From Endozoicomonas montiporae CL-33 (GTDB lineage Bacteria > Pseudomonadota > Gammaproteobacteria > Pseudomonadales > Endozoicomonadaceae), in assembly GCF_001583435.1 (NCBI RefSeq), contig NZ_CP013251.1:4291215-4355214 (forward strand): 64,000 bases of DNA, read 5' to 3'. Made by a program: the position numbers and the translations under genes. Positions 17,331 through 25,036 of this stretch are shown piece by piece (positions within the stretch are counted from its first letter, which is position 1; every line of letters starts with the position of its first letter). The notes beneath the pieces are model-generated. The model searched no databases. It was not told where the DNA came from and saw only the letters and a program-made list of their open reading frames with translations.

Positions 17331-18552
17331 CTGGTTAGCCCTTACTTTATTCATCGTCGCGTGTCTGGTGATTATTTATCACCACGTCGGCTATCCGCTG
17401 TTATTACGGATAATGTCCAGAAGTCATCCAACACCAACACCCTATTTTCATCGTCACTTTACCATTACTCCTCTGGATTTAATGTTACCCAGAATCTGTC
17501 TGGTGATGCCTGCCCACAACGAAGCCGACACTATTTCAGACAAGATCTACAACCTCGGCACGCTGGATTACCCGGATAACAAGCTGCGCATCATTATTGT
17601 CTGCGATGGTTGCACTGATGAAACCGCCGATATTGCCCGGGGTGCCGCCAAAGCCAGGGAGAACCGACATCTTACGATAGACGTCGTCGAGAAGCCGGAA
17701 AACTACGGCAAGGTAGCAGTACTCAATGAAGCCATCAGTCTGTGCGACTGCGATGTAGTGGCCCTGTCCGATGTCTCCGCACTCCTCTCCATCGACAGCT
17801 TACTGGTCACTGCTTCACAACTCAGTGAAGAAGACACAGGCGTTGTCTGCGGGAGTTATCAGTTTTTCCAATCGTTAAGTGCCGGTGAGCAGGCTTACTG
17901 GGCATATCAGCGTCAGATCAAGACCAGCGAGAGCGCTATTGGCGCAACCCTTGGCGCTCATGGGGCATTTTATGCCTTTCGCCACAAGCTGTTTGAGCGA
18001 TTACCTCCGGATACCATTAACGATGACTTTGTTCTGCCCGTTAACATCGTTATGAAAGGGTATAAATGTCTTTACGACCCGCGAATCGTTGCCGTCGAGC
18101 TGGAACAGGCCTGTAATGAAATGGACTTCAATCGTCGTAAACGCATTGCTGCAGGGAATATACAGCAGGCCATTCGTTGCATCGGTTTATTACAGCCCCG
18201 ATTTGGCAAGATCGCCTTTAACTTTTTCTCAGGCAAATTTCTGAGACCTATGATGCCTGTTTTTCTCTTTCTGGCACTGCTGTCATCAGCGTGGCTGTCC
18301 GTTGAACACTGGTTCTTCACACTGGCATTTGTAGGGCAATTAACCGCCTATGTGGTATCCATTTTATATATTGTGACAGGCAGCCAACCGGTCTGGAAGC
18401 CTCTGAGAGTCTTGTATTACATCATTTCCGGGCATCTGGCCATGAGCATTGGATTACTCCGGTATGCCATGGGTCTGGAGTCCGGACAGTTGAAGAAAGT
18501 CGAACCCGGTTCGGAAACTAAAAGAAGTAAGGGAAGTACCCAAGGAGTATGA
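17320..18552 (+). CDS. sypQ: Membrane glycosyltransferase family 2 (SypQ-like)
   Basis: A 410-residue GT-A enzyme with an N-terminal membrane anchor (residues 5-22) and two or three C-terminal hydrophobic segments. The catalytic core has PRICLVMPAHNEADTISDKI, the IIVCDGCTDETADIA motif, a second Asp region (VVALSDVSALL) and DDFVLP. This places it with cellulose-synthase-like processive or repeat-unit GT2 enzymes. It follows the GT4 gene with an 11-base overlap and precedes the sugar transferase by four bases. Confidence 0.85.
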   Translation: MMFDWLALTLFIVACLVIIYHHVGYPLLLRIMSRSHPTPTPYFHRHFTITPLDLMLPRICLVMPAHNEADTISDKIYNLGTLDYPDNKLRIIIVCDGCTDETADIARGAAKARENRHLTIDVVEKPENYGKVAVLNEAISLCDCDVVALSDVSALLSIDSLLVTASQLSEEDTGVVCGSYQFFQSLSAGEQAYWAYQRQIKTSESAIGATLGAHGAFYAFRHKLFERLPPDTINDDFVLPVNIVMKGYKCLYDPRIVAVELEQACNEMDFNRRKRIAAGNIQQAIRCIGLLQPRFGKIAFNFFSGKFLRPMMPVFLFLALLSSAWLSVEHWFFTLAFVGQLTAYVVSILYIVTGSQPVWKPLRVLYYIISGHLAMSIGLLRYAMGLESGQLKKVEPGSETKRSKGSTQGV

Positions 18553-18556
18553 CGTT

Positions 18557-19192
18557 ATGAAAGGCGTAACCTACGTCCACCCTGTGACAGCCATTTGCAA
18601 GCGGGCAATGGATATGACGATAGCCATTATCGGATTGATACTGGCATTACCGTTATTCCCGATAATTGCCATTGCAATCAAATTGGATAGTCCGGGCCCG
18701 GTCTTTTATAAACAAATGCGCATTGGCTATCAACGCAGCAACTATATCAGCCTGTTCCAGATGGTTAAATTTCGTTCTATGCGTGCAGATGCCGAGGCAA
18801 AAAGTGGCCCGGTCTGGGCACAGAAAAACGATCCCAGAATCACCAGACTGGGTAATTCCTTAAGAAAAACCCGCCTCGATGAATTGCCACAGCTATGGAA
18901 TGTGCTGGTTGGTGATATGTCCATTGTAGGGCCAAGACCAGAACGTCCCGGCATTTGCAATAAGCTGGAGCGAAATATTCCCTTTTATACCGAGCGAACC
19001 TACGACGTTGTACCCGGACTGACAGGCCTTGCCCAAGTCAACCTTGGGTATGACGAAAGTATTGACGATGTCCGTAATAAAGTTGCCTACGACCATGCTT
19101 ATGCGCTGGCACTGAGCAGCCCTGTGGACTGGCTGAAAATGGACACTTTTATAATGTTCAAGACGTTTATGGTGCTGGGCAAAGGACAGTGA
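18557..19192 (+). CDS. sypR: Initiating sugar phosphotransferase (bacterial sugar transferase family, SypR-like)
   Basis: A 211-residue monotopic phosphoglycosyl transferase. It has an N-terminal membrane helix (about 17-38), then KLDSPGPVFYKQMRIGYQ, FRSMRADAE, RLGNSLRKTRLDELPQLWN and the diagnostic GDMSIVGPRPERP. It transfers a sugar-1-phosphate to undecaprenyl phosphate and so starts repeat-unit assembly. It lacks the extra N-terminal membrane domain of WcaJ/WbaP-type enzymes. It closes the rightward arm, exactly as sypR does in V. fischeri. Confidence 0.9.
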   Translation: MKGVTYVHPVTAICKRAMDMTIAIIGLILALPLFPIIAIAIKLDSPGPVFYKQMRIGYQRSNYISLFQMVKFRSMRADAEAKSGPVWAQKNDPRITRLGNSLRKTRLDELPQLWNVLVGDMSIVGPRPERPGICNKLERNIPFYTERTYDVVPGLTGLAQVNLGYDESIDDVRNKVAYDHAYALALSSPVDWLKMDTFIMFKTFMVLGKGQ

Positions 19193-19207
19193 TTCAACAC
19201 TGCCCTT
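19182..19207. terminator. Possible bidirectional hairpin terminator
   Basis: AAGG-A-CAGTG, loop ATTCAA, CACTG-C-CCTT forms a stem with one mismatch between two convergent genes. It overlaps the stop codon of the sugar transferase gene and has no strong T-run, so it is a weak candidate. Confidence 0.3.
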
Positions 19208-19215
19208 AACAGGCT

Positions 19216-20127
19216 TTATTGGAACAGGTGCTGTTTTACAAGCAAGTCTAAGGCCTTTCTCATGGCCTCCCGACTGTGGGCGCCTGACTGATGCGGGTCT
19301 GAAAGGGGTTGCTGTTCAATTTTACAGCGAACACCTTCAGGAAGATCATATTCTTCGGGCCATAGCAGTAGGCCGGGGTACACTCCTGTCATCTCTTCCA
19401 TCCAACCCAACTTGTCCGAAATAGACTGCTTTCCAACAACCGTTCGCTCAGGGTTTATGTTTCCGACAAACACCGTCATGGCATTACTGTTATTGATTGC
19501 CTCTGAAATACCATTCATCAGTAAAGACGGGAGAATACTGGTCATAAAACTGCCCGGACCAAGAATAATCAGGTCAGCCTGCTCTATAACACTAACGGCT
19601 TCAGACGTCGGCTTGATATCAGGAAGCAGCATCAATTTATCGGGCCGCTTATCCAATGCATCAATGGTGGTCTCTCCCACAATTTTTTCACCATCAAGCA
19701 TGGCAGCCAGACGGGCAGGTTCTTCAGACATGGGAATAAGATGTGCGCCGACCTGAAGCATTTTGCGAATCAGATTTATGGCATCCAGAGGGCGAACACA
19801 CATCTGATCCATAGCCAGCATAATCAGGTTGCCCAGATTGTGGCCACTGAGCTCCCCACTGTGTTTAAAGCGGTACTCAAACAGGATTCTGGCAAGGTTG
19901 GGGCTATCCGAACAGAGCTGACTAAGGCAGTTGCGCAAATCGCCCCAGGCAATACAGCCACTGGCCTCCCTGAGCCTGCCCGTTGAGCCTCCGTCATCGG
20001 TTGTGGCAACAATGCCCGCCAGTTTTTCTTCCATAAAGCCAAGGCTGGCCATAACTCGCCCCAAACCGTGACCACCACCGATGGCAACAATTTGACGACA
20101 CTGATAAAGTGCTTGAAGGGATTCCAT
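19216..20127 (-). CDS. YvcK/CofD-like (gluconeogenesis factor family) protein
   Basis: A 303-residue Rossmann-like protein of the YvcK/CofD family. It opens with a glycine-rich loop (VAIGGGHGLGRVMASL), and the diagnostic VATTDDGGSTGRLR, GDLRNCL and SGHNLGNLIM motifs follow. ILGPGSFMTSILPSLL and VFVGNINPE lie in the second half. YvcK proteins bind UDP-sugars and influence central carbon metabolism and cell-wall homeostasis. The first loop usually reads GGGTGLS, whereas here it is GGGHGLG. It converges on the exopolysaccharide locus with 23 bases between the stops. Confidence 0.8.
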   Translation of the reverse strand: MESLQALYQCRQIVAIGGGHGLGRVMASLGFMEEKLAGIVATTDDGGSTGRLREASGCIAWGDLRNCLSQLCSDSPNLARILFEYRFKHSGELSGHNLGNLIMLAMDQMCVRPLDAINLIRKMLQVGAHLIPMSEEPARLAAMLDGEKIVGETTIDALDKRPDKLMLLPDIKPTSEAVSVIEQADLIILGPGSFMTSILPSLLMNGISEAINNSNAMTVFVGNINPERTVVGKQSISDKLGWMEEMTGVYPGLLLWPEEYDLPEGVRCKIEQQPLSDPHQSGAHSREAMRKALDLLVKQHLFQ

Positions 20128-20207
20128 TGAAAGTCGGATAAGCCAAATAAGAATAATGAACAGATTATAGATTAATAATAAAACTATAGTTTTGATCTGC
20201 TTACTGA

Positions 20208-21764
20208 TTATCCTGCCTTATCAAGATTTCCTTCGGAAAAAGAAAATCGATCCGGCGCTAATTCCGGGCGCTTTTGCTTCAGATATCGCTCCAGTTCCCT
20301 TATCTGGTCATCTGACAGAAACATACCCAGCTTACTTCTGCGCCACAGAAGGTCATCCACCTCATAAGCCCACTCAGTCCTGATCAGATAATCGACTTCC
20401 GCCGAAAAAAGGTCTGCGCCAAAATGCTGACCAAGATCATCCAGAGATTGAGCTCCCTGCAACCATTCGATACACAGGGTTCCATAACTCTGGCAAAGCC
20501 TTTGTGCAAAAGCATCGTTTAGCCATGGATAAGTATTCTGAAGCGTCTTCAGGAAGGTAGAAGGCGATTCGAACTGCTCTGCTCCCGGTAACTGCTGGTG
20601 TGCTGTCCACGCAGGATTCATTTGGGGAAAGTAATTCGCCAGTCGTCCGACAGCCGCTTCTGCCAGTTTGCGATAAGTTGTCAACTTACCGCCAAAGACC
20701 GACAACAAAGGCGTAGAACCTTCAGAATCTTCAAGTTCGATGGTGTAGTCTCTGGTAATGGCCTGAGGCGAATCGGACTCATCTTCACAGAGTGGCCTGA
20801 CACCGGAATAACTCCAGACCACATCCTCTGTTGATACCCGGTGCTTGAAATGCTGATTTACGATGTCACATAAATACTGTTGTTCCTGCTCGGAACAGGT
20901 AGCCGATATTGGATCGCCATCAAACTCAACATCCGTAGTACCGATCAAAGTAAACTGCTGCAGCCAGGGTGTTACAAACGCAATTCGTCCATCCTGATTC
21001 TGCAAAATAAAGGCTCTGGGATCATCGTGAAGCTTTGGAACCACAATATGGCTGCCTTTGATGAGACGAATTTGTCGAGGCGCACGCTGTCTCAGAACAG
21101 CATCAAATACAGAACTGACCCAGGGACCTGCTGCATTCACCAGAGCCTTGCAGGTGACTTCGGTTTCTTCACCCGTTAAATGATCTTTTAAAACAACATG
21201 CCACAGCTGGTCGTCCCGCCATGCTTTTACTGCTTCCGTCCGTGTCAATACTGTGCCGTTCAATCGCTCCAGTGCCATAGCATTCAGCACAACCAGACGT
21301 GCATCATCCACCCAGGCATCAGAATATTCAAAACCCTGAACAAACTCCGGTTTTAACGGCGATGCCTCCGAAAACCAGACTTTGTGAGAACCGGGCAGAG
21401 ATACCCGTGAACTGAGATAATCATAAAGAAAAAGCCCCGCCCGAATTAACCAGGCGGGTCTTAGCTGAGGGCGATGGGGCAGGCAAAAGCGCATGGGCCA
21501 GGCAATATGGGGAGCCATTTTCAAAAGAACTTCACGTTCAGCCAACGCTTCCTTAACAAGTCGAAACTCATAGTGCTCAAGATATCGAAGCCCGCCGTGG
21601 ATCAGCTTGCTGCTGGCAGATGAAGTAGCGCCTGCCAGATCACCTTTTTCGCAAAGCCCTACCTTCAAACCACGCCCGGCGCAGTCAACGGCAATCCCCA
21701 CACCATTGATGCCACCACCGATGATGAAGACATCAAACATTGTTGTTTTTTTAATGACAGACAT
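20208..21764 (-). CDS. glpD: Aerobic glycerol-3-phosphate dehydrogenase
   Basis: A 518-residue FAD-dependent membrane-peripheral enzyme that oxidises sn-glycerol-3-phosphate to dihydroxyacetone phosphate and feeds the quinone pool. The FAD site is at residues 10-40 (FDVFIIGGGINGVG, then a CEKGDLAGATSSASS turn). KLIHGGLRYLEHYEF, LVNAAGPWV, SGVRPLCED and LSVFGGKLTTYRKLAE are all typical of GlpD. The length is normal for the family. No glpF, glpK or glpR gene lies beside it. A phased CGA repeat just upstream may be its operator. Confidence 0.93.
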   Translation of the reverse strand: MSVIKKTTMFDVFIIGGGINGVGIAVDCAGRGLKVGLCEKGDLAGATSSASSKLIHGGLRYLEHYEFRLVKEALAEREVLLKMAPHIAWPMRFCLPHRPQLRPAWLIRAGLFLYDYLSSRVSLPGSHKVWFSEASPLKPEFVQGFEYSDAWVDDARLVVLNAMALERLNGTVLTRTEAVKAWRDDQLWHVVLKDHLTGEETEVTCKALVNAAGPWVSSVFDAVLRQRAPRQIRLIKGSHIVVPKLHDDPRAFILQNQDGRIAFVTPWLQQFTLIGTTDVEFDGDPISATCSEQEQQYLCDIVNQHFKHRVSTEDVVWSYSGVRPLCEDESDSPQAITRDYTIELEDSEGSTPLLSVFGGKLTTYRKLAEAAVGRLANYFPQMNPAWTAHQQLPGAEQFESPSTFLKTLQNTYPWLNDAFAQRLCQSYGTLCIEWLQGAQSLDDLGQHFGADLFSAEVDYLIRTEWAYEVDDLLWRRSKLGMFLSDDQIRELERYLKQKRPELAPDRFSFSEGNLDKAG

Positions 21765-21800
21765 CGTTTTTCCAACCGTTCAGGTTATGGAAAATCATCA

Positions 21801-21837
21801 TACGATCATTAGCGAACTTTTGCGAGCCATTACGAAC
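21801..21837 (-). promoter_or_regulatory. Candidate GlpR-like operator upstream of glpD
   Basis: CGA occurs at 21803, 21813, 21823 and 21833, four copies at exactly 10-base spacing, each within a (T/A)(A/G)CGA(A/T/G) context (on the glpD strand TTCG, CTCG, TTCG, ATCG). E. coli GlpR, a DeoR-family repressor, recognises half-sites with a TTCG core. The repeats lie 37-75 bases upstream of the glpD ATG, a suitable operator position. The regulator itself is not in the window. Confidence 0.45.
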
Positions 21838-21882
21838 CCCTGAAACGCTGTCGTTTTATACCTTTACGTATCTTTTATATTT

Positions 21883-24045
21883 TTACGTATCAATGCTGAT
21901 AATGCGTGGGGTTATCAGAAACAGTCGAACCTGCTGTCGGCTAATTGTCTTCTGGTTTCTAAACAATGTACCCAATACAGGAATGTCACCCAGCACAGGA
22001 ACCTTTGTCGCATTTTCACTTTCCGTTTCCTGAACAAAGCCACCAATGAGCAGGCTTTCCGATTCATTAACAACGGCCTGAGTGCTGATCGAACTGTTGC
22101 TGACTTTAGGCAGAGAAGCCCCTTCTGCCGTCTCATCACCGCCATTCTGGATATTCACACTCATATGAATTTTACGGCCTTTTATCTCATTCACTATTCT
22201 CGGGGTCACCTGCACAACAGTTCCCGAGGTGACGGGGAACAGCTCGGCATCCTCTGTACTTTCGACTTTGACGTAAAAAGTACTACTGCTATCAAATACC
22301 GCTTCAAGATTATCCAGAGTCAGGATAGAAGGCCTGGAAACCACTTTGGCACGGCCTTCATCAGCCAGCAGACTCACTCTTGCATTAAAACTCCCAAGGT
22401 TCATGCCTACAACAGTGGTAAATGACTGAAAATCCTGAGCATGGGTGGAGCCTGCCGGATTGAAAGAAACCTCCGAACTGGTGCCGCGGGTATTGTTCCA
22501 GTCAACCCCAAGCGCCGAAATATCCTGAGAGTTCACATCAATAATCGACACACTGACTTCTACCTGGGCAGAGGGTTTATCCAGCGACTTAATCAGCTCC
22601 TCATACATGGGCATCTTGGATTCAAGGTCATGAACAATAATCGCGTTTAAACGAGGGTCGGCATTGATCAATACCTTCTCGGCTTCTGCGCCATCATTCA
22701 GTGGTTGCGGGGCACTGGCCGCATCCTGCGCAGCTCTTAATGCGGCTTTTTTCTCTGCCGCCCTGGTGACACCCTGAGCCGGTTTAAGGGAAGGATTAGA
22801 CAGAGTTTTACGGGTAACCTGAGCCACACCTCCACCACTGATAATGCTGCGTAATAATGAGGCTACCCCCGGAACGGTGACGGCCTGACCACGGAAATTA
22901 AATTGCTTATCGGTTGCCCAGGCGTACTTCAGGCGGAACATCTTTACTGATAACTGGCTTTTCTGCCGATCACCTTCTTTCCGGTCCAGCAACTCAGCTG
23001 TTTGCGTGACCATCTCAATATAACGAGGCGGCCCGGACACGTACACCAGACCATTTTTCGGTTGCTCTTTCCAGAAAAAGCGGCCATCCCAAATGCCGAC
23101 CCGCTTAAGTGTTTTCTTGAATTTATCAATGCTCATGTAATCAAGACTGATGATTTTCTGCTGGGCTGCATTACCGTTGTACACATAAAGCGTATGACCA
23201 TCGAAATACCAGATAAAACCATAGACATTGGACATATGATCCAGAAAATCAACCGGTGTCAGTGGGCCAATTTTTCCATTTACCAGCCCTTCCAGATCTT
23301 CAGCCAGAATCGTGGGCATATAATAACTGGCCGCAAAATTTTGCAGAACTTCGGTCAGGTCTTCACCACTGCCATAATAGGCATAGGGTCGCTCCCCAAA
23401 TGCTTCCAGCGAGGGTGAAGAATCATCCGGAATATTTTCCGCTTCACTGCCAGACTCTGCCATTTCAACTTCAGTCTCTACCTGTCCGTCTTCTGCTATT
23501 GTCTGGTTCAGCAGTTTTGAATCATTATCCAGTGGCAAGTCAAATCCGGCCTGTTGTGGATTTTGCTTTAAAGGAGGTTCCTGATTCACCGAGTTTAACT
23601 GGTAGTTATAATCAACACTCTCAACACCCGATCCCATCTGATGCTCATCAAGCCACTGCTGTAACTTATAATATTCTTCCTGAGTCGGCTTGGCTTCTTT
23701 CGGCGGGAATGACTGGGCATCCAGAGAATTCATACTCTGCATGTCTGGCGAGGCTGGTAGCGCTTCAACAGGAATGTAAATAACCTGCCCGGTCATCAGC
23801 CCGTCAGGATTCGTAATATTATTGAACGAAATCAGTTCGTAAATATCAAAACCATAGTTTTCAGCAATAATTGCAAGCGTTTCATCAGGGCGAATGATAT
23901 GACGGCGAGCATTTTCTTTATCAATATGCCCCCAGTTATTGTTTGAAACTGCATTGGGCGTGACCAATACAAAAATAAGCGGTATGAATAATATCCACTT
24001 AATGTAGCACTGACCTGAACGGTGCAGGTTGATAAGAAAGCTCAT
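21883..24045 (-). CDS. sctC: T3SS outer-membrane secretin SctC with an N-terminal LysM domain
   Basis: A 720-residue secretin forming the outer-membrane ring of the type III apparatus. The N-terminus has a hydrophobic export signal (residues 16-31). A LysM peptidoglycan-binding domain follows (about 49-92: HIIRPDETLAIIAENYGFD, then an LMTGQVIYIP end). A low-complexity acidic linker precedes the N0/N1 domains (from about 215, FAASYYMPTILAEDLEG) and then the secretin barrel (about 485-715), with VEVSVSIIDVNSQDISALG and the closing VPVLGDIPVLGTLFRNQ and LFLITPRII. YscC-type secretins are about 600 residues and, to my knowledge, lack LysM. The gene diverges from sctX-sctY-sctV. Confidence 0.88.
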   Translation of the reverse strand: MSFLINLHRSGQCYIKWILFIPLIFVLVTPNAVSNNNWGHIDKENARRHIIRPDETLAIIAENYGFDIYELISFNNITNPDGLMTGQVIYIPVEALPASPDMQSMNSLDAQSFPPKEAKPTQEEYYKLQQWLDEHQMGSGVESVDYNYQLNSVNQEPPLKQNPQQAGFDLPLDNDSKLLNQTIAEDGQVETEVEMAESGSEAENIPDDSSPSLEAFGERPYAYYGSGEDLTEVLQNFAASYYMPTILAEDLEGLVNGKIGPLTPVDFLDHMSNVYGFIWYFDGHTLYVYNGNAAQQKIISLDYMSIDKFKKTLKRVGIWDGRFFWKEQPKNGLVYVSGPPRYIEMVTQTAELLDRKEGDRQKSQLSVKMFRLKYAWATDKQFNFRGQAVTVPGVASLLRSIISGGGVAQVTRKTLSNPSLKPAQGVTRAAEKKAALRAAQDAASAPQPLNDGAEAEKVLINADPRLNAIIVHDLESKMPMYEELIKSLDKPSAQVEVSVSIIDVNSQDISALGVDWNNTRGTSSEVSFNPAGSTHAQDFQSFTTVVGMNLGSFNARVSLLADEGRAKVVSRPSILTLDNLEAVFDSSSTFYVKVESTEDAELFPVTSGTVVQVTPRIVNEIKGRKIHMSVNIQNGGDETAEGASLPKVSNSSISTQAVVNESESLLIGGFVQETESENATKVPVLGDIPVLGTLFRNQKTISRQQVRLFLITPRIISIDT

Positions 24046-24304
24046 TACACGAGTGCCTCCATGCCAGTCTCGCTACAGCTCACTTCAACTACTTAATCAA
24101 ACAATTTGGACTTCTCTTTTAAGTATTTCGTCAATTCGCATAAAAAAATAAAGTTTTAATGCTGAAATCGATAAATAATTCCATTTAATTGACAGTGTAT
24201 CCAACTCCGCCCGCTAATTCTAATGGTTTTAAATTCCACACTTACAGCTCGACTACCTGTGGCCGATTAAATGTCTATCCCTTTTACCTAAGAAGAATAC
24301 GACT
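24046..24304. promoter_or_regulatory. Divergent promoter region between sctC and sctX
   Basis: About 260 bases, very AT-rich around 24120-24190, separate two divergent T3SS transcripts. A TTGACA lies at 24189-24194 and could be a rightward -35 element, although no good -10 sits at the ideal distance. A-tracts near 24140 resemble those in promoters of AraC-type T3SS activators such as ExsA, but the match is too loose to claim a site. A 99-codon frame here (24189-24488) conflicts with sctX and is not supported. Confidence 0.4.
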
Positions 24305-24676
24305 ATGGATGTTTCATTTAACAGTGGTTTGTCAAGTATTTCCAGAGTTGCAGACGACGTGGTTGATAAAGATTTCCCCAAAGATAAGTCATCGTTTAAA
24401 CCTTCTGGCGAAGGGATTACAGCCTATTTCTGGACTGCACTCGAAATGGGCAGGACATTCCAGAACCGGGAAAAACGCTTTGCCATGAGCGTAGACTCAA
24501 GCAAATTGTCCCTGTCGCCCGATGAACATCATATGATGACCAATATGGCATTAGCCATTTTTGAGAAACACAAAGATGAAAGCCCGAAATATCAAAAAGC
24601 ACTCGACGTTCTGAAGGAGTCCAGAGAGCTTCAGGAAATGCTGATGATGAGCCGCAATATACTGGTGGCCGGATAA
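24305..24676 (+). CDS. sctX: T3SS export protein SctX (YscX-like)
   Basis: A 123-residue protein immediately ahead of an SctY-like TPR protein and SctV, the yscX-yscY-lcrD order of Yersinia and its relatives. Its length matches YscX (about 120 residues). The central GEGITAYFWTALEMGRTFQ and the helical C-terminal half (LKESRELQEMLMMSRNIL) fit the family layout, in which the C-terminal part binds the SctY chaperone. YscX is an early secreted substrate needed for needle assembly. The call rests mainly on synteny and size; sequence motifs in this family are weak. Confidence 0.65.
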   Translation: MDVSFNSGLSSISRVADDVVDKDFPKDKSSFKPSGEGITAYFWTALEMGRTFQNREKRFAMSVDSSKLSLSPDEHHMMTNMALAIFEKHKDESPKYQKALDVLKESRELQEMLMMSRNILVAG

Positions 24677-24687
24677 GGAGAAGTCCC

Positions 24688-24987
24688 ATGGATAAAACGC
24701 TGAAAGAGTGGTTATTCGCCCAGGCCGCTTACTATCTGGAATATTTACAACCGCGCAAATCGATTGCCCTGCTTGAAGCCATGCGCCAGATGGAGCCTGA
24801 AAACCCTGATGTTCATCGCATGCTGAGCTATGCCTACCTTCAAACTGACCAGCCTGCAGAGTCCATCAAGGCGGCCGATACTTTTCTGCAGTACGTGAAG
24901 CCCGGCACAGACACCCGTGCCATAAAATGGATCAAGGGACGCGCCCTGCTCAGGAAGAAAAAGCTTAGACAGGCTACTGTTCGTTAA
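24688..24987 (+). CDS. sctY: T3SS chaperone SctY (YscY-like, TPR)
   Basis: A 99-residue helical protein with at least two TPR-like repeats (LQPRKSIALLEAMRQMEP and RMLSYAYLQTDQPAESIKAA). YscY is a small TPR chaperone that binds YscX and contacts the export gate protein YscV. The gene starts 11 bases after sctX with a good aaggag ribosome site (near 24675) and is followed 49 bases later by sctV. SctX and SctY mark the Ysc family of type III systems rather than the SPI-1, SPI-2 or Hrp families. Confidence 0.7.
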   Translation: MDKTLKEWLFAQAAYYLEYLQPRKSIALLEAMRQMEPENPDVHRMLSYAYLQTDQPAESIKAADTFLQYVKPGTDTRAIKWIKGRALLRKKKLRQATVR

Positions 24988-25036
24988 TAGCCTTTTTTCA
25001 GCCTGACACTAACGCCCCCACAATCAGGCTGAAAGC

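Noticed and set aside
24189..24488. A 99-codon frame starting in the sctC-sctX gap.
   Set aside because: It overlaps sctX in another frame, starts with TTG, has no family features and lacks a ribosome site.
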